This document shows, in pieces, positions 58,612 through 64,000 of a DNA stretch of 64,000 nucleotides (positions are counted from its first letter, which is position 1; every line of letters starts with the position of its first letter). This stretch comes from Amphiura filiformis. Lineage: Eukaryota > Echinodermata > Ophiuroidea > Amphilepidida > Amphiuridae. The DNA is taken from NCBI RefSeq assembly GCF_039555335.1, contig NC_092641.1, positions 37,162,548-37,226,547 on the forward strand, written 5' to 3'. The position numbers were made by a program, and so were the translations under genes. Below the pieces are notes generated by a model, which saw nothing but the letters and a program-made list of their open reading frames with translations, did no database searches and had not been told where the DNA came from.

Positions 58612-59450
58612 GTAAGCAATAGTTAAAATAATGGCATTCAAGGTTAAATGTCAATGCAGTGGAAATTATGAGTATGTCCAGATGGGATACCAATGTTAAC
58701 TATTTTGCCGATTTTTATAGGTGATTACTACAATAAATACTGAGGCATTGACATGTTTGTGTTTCAATTATAGCATGGTGGAAATAAGAGAATTTCTGTG
58801 ATTTATAGGGGTGTTTACAGGGTTTTAAAAATATGTCCTGAAACTGTGGCAGAATATGAGCACAGATATTGAGAAACATATGGTTTATGAAAGCAAGGCT
58901 GAATTTTAGGGAAAAGGGTTACAAATAATTGACCTTGGCTATATAAATAACATGTTTGTTGGTTGTGAGCCTGGTTGTGAGACCATAGACCATTGTAGAC
59001 TCTGGGGTGCTGACTGCTGATATGAATTTGGCTTAAATGTATCAGACCACCAATTCATTGAACTGGAATTATATCTTGGTATCACTGCTGATGAAAGCTG
59101 TACTTAATTTTGCTCTAAATCGTCTGATATGAGGGATGATATTTGTGCTGAAGAAATATGCTCAATACTGGAATTTTCCTGTGATGATGATTTTGAATGC
59201 TAGAGGTACTAGGTAGGTATGCAGTATACCGCGACAATTCCAAGGTACATAGGTCTGTAGGGGTGTTCACCAGTGGCGTAGCCAGTGGGGGGGTAAAGCT
59301 CATCACCTGGGGGGCACTCAAATATGACAGTGTACGCATGCGTGACCAAATTTTTTTCAAACACCCCCTAAACAAGTTTTACCCTACCAGCAAATTTAGC
59401 CCCTTAATAAGGTTATTTAATATAGAATTTACCAGTTTTTGAGCTTGGGA
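58612..59450. other. Intergenic DNA, no gene recognised
   Basis: Around 59272 the string accagtggcgtagccagtggg resembles a hAT-type MITE end. Nothing else could be supported. Confidence 0.35.
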
Positions 59451-59885
59451 TTAAAGGTCATTAAAGGGGCATTTCCGGTATATAACCAAATACCTGAGGT
59501 CAAATCTTATAATTTCATTTTCTGGACATCTGTAAGGGGTATGGGGCTTAATGCCAGGGGAACATTTTGGAACACTTTGCAGGGGTCAGGTCAAAGGTCA
59601 TCTGGGGCCAAATCTTAGAATTTCATTATCTGGACATCTGTAAGAGGTACGGGGCTCAAACTTGATGGCAACTAACCTGATGACCAGGGGAACGTTATGG
59701 AACATCATGCAGGGGTCAGAGGGGTCAGGTCAAAGGTCATCTGGGGTCAAATATTAGAATTGCATTTTCTGGATATCTGTAAGGAGTACGGGACTCAAAC
59801 TCGGTGACAACAAACATCATAACCAGGGGAACATTTTTGGAACATTTTGCAGGAGTCAGATACCGCCACAACACCAACACGCCCC
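59451..59885. repeat. Short tandem array with ggtcaaaggtcatctgggg
   Basis: Three units of about 110-120 bp repeat tctggacatctgtaagg and caaaggtcatctggggtcaa. The left edge (attaaaggggcatttccggtat) resembles the array at 26600-27870. It ends near a small hairpin, gtggtctatgaccac. Confidence 0.7.
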
Positions 59886-59919
59886 AGCTAGGTTTGTGGT
59901 CTATGACCACCATTTGCCA

Positions 59920-60069
59920 CTAGTTATTATTATTATCATTATCACTATCACTATCACTATATCACTATCATTATCATTTATCATATTTATCATTATCATT
60001 ATCATTATCATTATCATTATCATTAATATCATTATCATTATCATTATTTATATTATTAGTGTTATTATT

Positions 60070-60149
<80 letters not shown>

Positions 60150-60150
60150 A
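59920..60150. repeat. (ATC)n/(ATT)n microsatellite
   Basis: atcatt and att units fill the interval. All open frames here are artefacts. Confidence 0.95.
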
Positions 60151-61100
60151 AGGGCATTTCGTGATCCACAGCCTCATCCCCCCACTTTTCTCAAAAAAAG
60201 TTGAGATTTTTATACCACTGGAAATCTCTGGCTACATAATGTTTATGTACAAAATATTTCTTGCAGATTAATTCGTTTAGCAAAGATATCGTGAAATTTG
60301 AATTTCGTTCTGGTGCACCAGAACGAAATTACAACGCATTGTCTATCATAATGGAGCAGTGTAATACACATAATCATGCATTAACTCGGAAACGCAATAT
60401 CGGAATCAACTGAAATTTTGGAAATAAGCTTTTTTCGTGGATATGTACTGAAAAATGTCATAAAAAGAGGATGCTAGGATCACGAAATACCCTTTAACAT
60501 TGACATGGGGATTGGGGAATACGTTTATTTTAATTAGGGACACACCATTAGATATCAAGGGGGCTGTGTAGTTTTTGAAAAAAATTGTCTGTCTCATAAA
60601 ACACCAATTTGCTCCACCTCAGACTAAAAATTAAAAAAATGATGAGGAAAAGAAATACTTATCTATTTTTATGGATAGCCTATGTTACAATATGGCTTTA
60701 AGGTGGTACTATAGGCGCATCAGCCCTGCACACCTTGATAAATGTGTAACTATTTTTGCATTTTTCTCAAAATAACACACTTGTAACAAAAGTTAGGGCC
60801 CTATATATATATTATAGTTGCAAGGAATCCAGTTACTACTGTAATTTCGGTGACTCAAGACAAGCGATACGTATTTTATGATACGAATAGAGGTAGGCTA
60901 CCGCTAGAATGTACCTGATTTCTATGAGCTTCAATCTTGGTGTAGATTATTCATCCAGTAGTTCAAAACATTATTTTGTAAATTAAATCTAATACTGGAA
61001 CTAAAATTTGCAACTCACTTTGCTACGTTGCGTCCGAAAACATCGGACTTCGTCAGGCATCTGATTGAAGATGTTGTGATGACGTCAGAAGATGTTGTGA

Positions 61101-61440
61101 TGACGTTACGATGTGAGCGCACTTTTCACCTCCATTCCACCGGACGACGCCATCAAGGTTGTGAAGGATTTCTTATCGGAGGATACCACTTTGAGTGAAC
61201 GCACAGATTTAACCGTTGAACAAGTTGTTGAACTTGTCACCATCTGCCTCAAAACAACTTATTTCTCGTACGACAATAAGTATTTCATCCAACAATATGG
61301 GTGCGCGATGGGCTCAGCCGTTTCCCCAATTGTGGTTAATCTCTACATTCTACATGGAGAAATTTGAACAACACGTGCTGAGTAGTTACCCCGGTAAACC
61401 GGCCAAATTGTGGCTTCGTTTTGTTGACGACACATTCATC
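61101..61440 (+). pseudogene. Penelope-like RT, central part, frameshifted
   Basis: The frame from 61101 reads DVSALFTSIPPDDAIK (first catalytic Asp block), continues to CAMGSAVSPIVVNLY, and breaks where a 7-base tandem duplication (tctacat) near 61350 shifts the frame. The next frame contains the catalytic LRFVDDTF. The protein is then cut by the hAT-like insertion at 61446. The N-terminal RT blocks are missing. Confidence 0.85.
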
Positions 61441-61445
61441 ATCAT

Positions 61446-62142
61446 CAGGGCCGTTCCTAGGGATTTTGCCGCCCTAGGCAAAGCCTCTCCCTGCCGCCCC
61501 AAAGCATACCAAAAAAGTGTTTAGGGGGTTACCCCCTTGCAAACTTGTCAGTTTGTATACTGCCCTATTTGAATACTGCCCACCAGCACCAGTGGCGTAT
61601 AGCTAGGGCTAGGGATACATAATGATGCCCCCACCCCGATTCTTGAAACTATTGCGCGCGAAAATCATCCACAAATAGGGCCTACCACAGTACCACTAAT
61701 ACATTTCGGCTGTATAATGAATTATAAATTGATTTTGAAAATGATTTGTGCGAAAATTTGCACAAATAGGATCTGCCACTAATAAATTTTGGCTATAATG
61801 AATTATAAATTGATCTTTAAAATGATTTTGTAGTGAAATGCGCGTGAAGCGCGCGAAAATTTTGACTTTCATCGCTTGGAGGGGCGCAGAATCGATGCTG
61901 AATTGGTCAATTCGGCGCCCCCTAAGGATGGCGCCCAGGACACGTGCCCCACCTGCCACGCCCCCCTCCCCCGTCACTACGTCACTGCTGCCTCCCATTT
62001 TTTTTCTTTTTATCCACCCTTTTTTCTTCCCTTTTCTTTCTCCATTCCCGTTTTTTTCTTTTTTCGCCCCCTTTTTTGCGCCCCTCTGCGTTTGCCGCCC
62101 TAGGCGACCGCCTTACCTGGCCTAATGGTCGGAACGGCCCTG
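61446..62142. mobile_element. hAT-like non-autonomous element with 8-bp target duplication
   Basis: Ends CAGGGCCGTTCC and GGAACGGCCCTG are perfect 12-bp inverted repeats. They are flanked by ATCATCAT on both sides (61438-61445, 62143-62150). An 8-bp duplication and CAG...CTG ends are the hAT signature. The interior is C/T-rich near its right end and has no transposase. It interrupts the Penelope RT between its catalytic Asp-Asp motif and the following block. Confidence 0.9.
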
Positions 62143-62150
62143 ATCATCAT

Positions 62151-63052
62151 AGACAAAAGCGAGTCGGAGTCCTTCTTTAATTTCATTAATCAAGTTGACC
62201 CGAACATCAAATTCACTCAGGAGGAATGTGTGGACACTAAGTTAGCTTTTCTGGACTGCTTGGTTCATTTGAACAGTGACGGTACCCTCAACTCAACGGT
62301 TTATAGAAAGCCCACGCATACCGATCACTATTTACAATTTGACTCACACCATCCGCTGATCCACAAATTAGGCGTGATCAGAACCCTCCAATACCGTGCG
62401 GACACTGTCATAAGCAATTCTGAAGACATTCCGGAGGAAAAAGATCACTTACAGAAAGCCCTTGGAAATTGTGGATACCCCGGTTGGGCGTTTACCAAAG
62501 CGAACAAAACCAAAGACTCCACTAAATCCACCACAGGAGAGGTAAACCATGACAATCGCACACAGGTAACCATCCCATACATCGCTGGATTATCTGAAAG
62601 GCTCAAGAACTCTTTCAAGTCCTTCGGCATTACTACGTGCTTCAAACCTACCAACATCCTACGGGGAAGCTCGTGCATGTTAAGGACAAACCCCCCAGAG
62701 ATAAACAGTGCAATCTAGTTTATGGCATTACCTGTGCTGCCCCGGACTGTGGTGACTCCTATGTAGGCGAGACAAAACAATCTCTACGAGCGCGATTGAA
62801 CCAACACAGGCGCCCTAGCTCCAGCGAAGCCCAAAACTCCGCGGTTTACAACCACTGCAACAAGAAAACTGAACATTTCTTCAACCCTGAGGAAGCGGTT
62901 ATTCTAGATAAGGAGGAGAAGTGGTTTGAGCGAGGAGTCAGAGAATCCATATGGGAGAGAGTGGAGGAGCCCGCCATTAACAGAAAAGGGGACTCCGCTT
63001 CCAGTTGTCACGTGCATGGGACCCGGCGTTACGAGACATTCCTCGCCGTCTG
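62151..63052 (+). pseudogene. Penelope-like RT C-terminus and GIY-YIG endonuclease, one frameshift
   Basis: 62151-62680 continues the RT thumb region with FLDCLVHLNSDGTLNSTVYR and KPTHTDHYLQFDSHHP, standard Penelope blocks. A one-base change in a G run near 62663 shifts the frame. The second frame carries CNLVYGITCAAPDCGDSYVG (GIY-YIG with a two-Cys spacer typical of these elements) and ETKQSLRARLNQH with the catalytic Arg, ending TGA at 63051-63053. The endonuclease nicks the target DNA for priming. Confidence 0.88.
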
Positions 63053-63280
63053 ACGTCACAACATCTGACGTCATCACAACATCTTCAATCAGATGCCTGA
63101 CGAAGTCCGATGTTTTCGGACGCAACGTAGCAAAGTGAGTTGCAAATTTTAGTTCCAGTATTAGATTTAATTTACAAAATAATGTCTATGAGCTTCTATG
63201 AACCACTTGTCTTGAGTTATTTTTTGATAAAAATTCAAAATTAGTCACAAAATTTATCAGGGGGTGTAGTACTACCTTAA

Positions 63281-64000
63281 AGATAATATCATAAATAATC
63301 TACTTACCCTGTTTAAAGACATAATGATGAAGAGAAACCGGTGTGTCTTAATTGCAAATGAAGGTAGGCCTATAGGCCCTATAATGTGAAATAATCCACC
63401 ACAGGAACGTTACAAACTGTTATGTACAAGTCCTATCGGCTCGTATCCCTTACATGCCTTATGCTCTATATAATATTAATACACACCTGTGACGTCGCGC
63501 TATTGTTTTACCGCTCCATTATTTTCCACGAATGGAGCGACGATCACAATAACACGCCATTCGTAAATGCCTTTCTCTTTTCTCTGAAAAGCAAATACTT
63601 TTCAGGGAAAAAGTACTGGCATTTACGAATGTAGTGTTAATATCAATTGCACTTTTGAAAAGCAAGTATTTGCGAAAAGTGCGGTATTGTTATCATCACT
63701 TCATTCATGCAAAACAATGATACGAAAAACAAGAAGAAAATGATTTTCATTAATACAATAAATTGAGGAAGCGGATAGCAACATTTGCACAGTATTGTTA
63801 TGGGACCTGAGAGCACATCAGACATATCGAATTGCATGCTGAATACGAGGATTGTCCCTATATCTAAAAATAATAATAATTTTGATTTTGTGAATTTCGC
63901 GATATAATACAAATTATTAAAATTTCATATTTTTTATATTTTTCCAAATTTAACAGTCCTCGAAGTAAACTTTATAAATCTAATGATATGTAATATTATT
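63281..64000. other. Window end, non-coding, with a small foldback
   Basis: 63551-63571 (aacacgccattcgtaaatgcc) is inverted at 63619-63639, flanking gaaaagcaaatacttttc-like hairpins. No gene. Confidence 0.55.

Larger units (their letters stand above)
60972..63182 (+). mobile_element. Penelope-like retroelement with inverted terminal repeats
   Basis: About 120 bp at the left (60972-61095: ttattttgtaaattaaatct ... gatgttgtgatgacgt) are repeated inverted at the right (63057-63182). Between them lie the C-terminal half of a Penelope-type RT and a GIY-YIG endonuclease. Coding starts abruptly inside the RT, directly after the left repeat, as in 5'-truncated Penelope copies whose terminal repeats face each other. 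Confidence 0.85.
60698..63280. mobile_element. Outer TTAA-flanked inverted-repeat element
   Basis: TTAAGGTGGTACTA at 60698 and tagtactaccTTAA ending at 63280 are inverted and both finish in TTAA. The ends are relatives of those at 53780-54981. The Penelope-like element lies inside, so this appears to be the oldest layer of the nest. Confidence 0.6.

Noticed and set aside
59896-60271. Poly-Ile, poly-Asn and poly-Leu open frames
   Set aside because: Pure (ATT)n/(ATC)n microsatellite readings.
61838-62180. Pro/Phe/Ser-rich ORFs inside the hAT-like element
   Set aside because: C/T-rich low-complexity sequence; overlapping frames in three phases, none transposase-like.

Overview
This is a eukaryotic genomic window. 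Genes are split by GT-AG introns, intergenic DNA is AT-rich, microsatellites are everywhere, and the palindromic string taggccta recurs (for example near 2595, 20215, 25051, 33789, 34158), a habit I associate with echinoderm and other marine invertebrate assemblies. Penelope-like, Ty3/Gypsy, CR1/Jockey-like, RTE-like, Tc1-like, hAT-like and TTAA-type elements together fit a marine deuterostome, most likely an echinoderm. That assignment is inference.

Two host genes can be assembled exon by exon. On the plus strand, 1411-15181 holds a small multi-exon gene for an unrecognised basic Arg/Pro-rich protein of about 250 residues. Seven coding exons are visible; a reading-phase mismatch predicts one small unseen exon. 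Its 9.3-kb first intron contains a broken Tc1-like transposon, a 4.4-kb 39-bp minisatellite and a 0.7-kb MITE. On the minus strand, 34066-24061 holds six phase-consistent exons of a Gfo/Idh/MocA-family oxidoreductase resembling myo-inositol 2-dehydrogenase; its last coding exon was not found. The two genes converge. Between them lie a second 39-bp minisatellite, an RTE-like endonuclease remnant, a degenerate CR1/Jockey-like LINE split by a MITE, and several inverted-repeat elements.

34749-45755 is a full-length Ty3/Gypsy retrotransposon with 1.7-kb LTRs, a 4-bp TATA target duplication, gag with a zinc knuckle, protease, RT, RNase H, integrase and a polypurine tract. By eye its LTRs differ only by four one-base homopolymer changes, so it is very young. 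Gag and pol overlap, with an in-frame G GGA AAC heptamer suited to -1 frameshifting. Each LTR contains an 82-bp internal direct duplication placed so that it creates an intron-like segment. The element sits about 0.7 kb upstream of the oxidoreductase start.

45.8-51 kb is a mosaic of local repeats, including a duplicated exon-like ORF and a 100-bp-arm foldback. 53-60 kb is a field of inverted-repeat elements. 60.7-63.3 kb is a three-level nest: a TTAA-flanked inverted-repeat element encloses a Penelope-like element (RT plus GIY-YIG), which is itself split by a hAT-like element with an 8-bp target duplication. All coordinates were read by eye; similarity statements are from family knowledge, not from searches.
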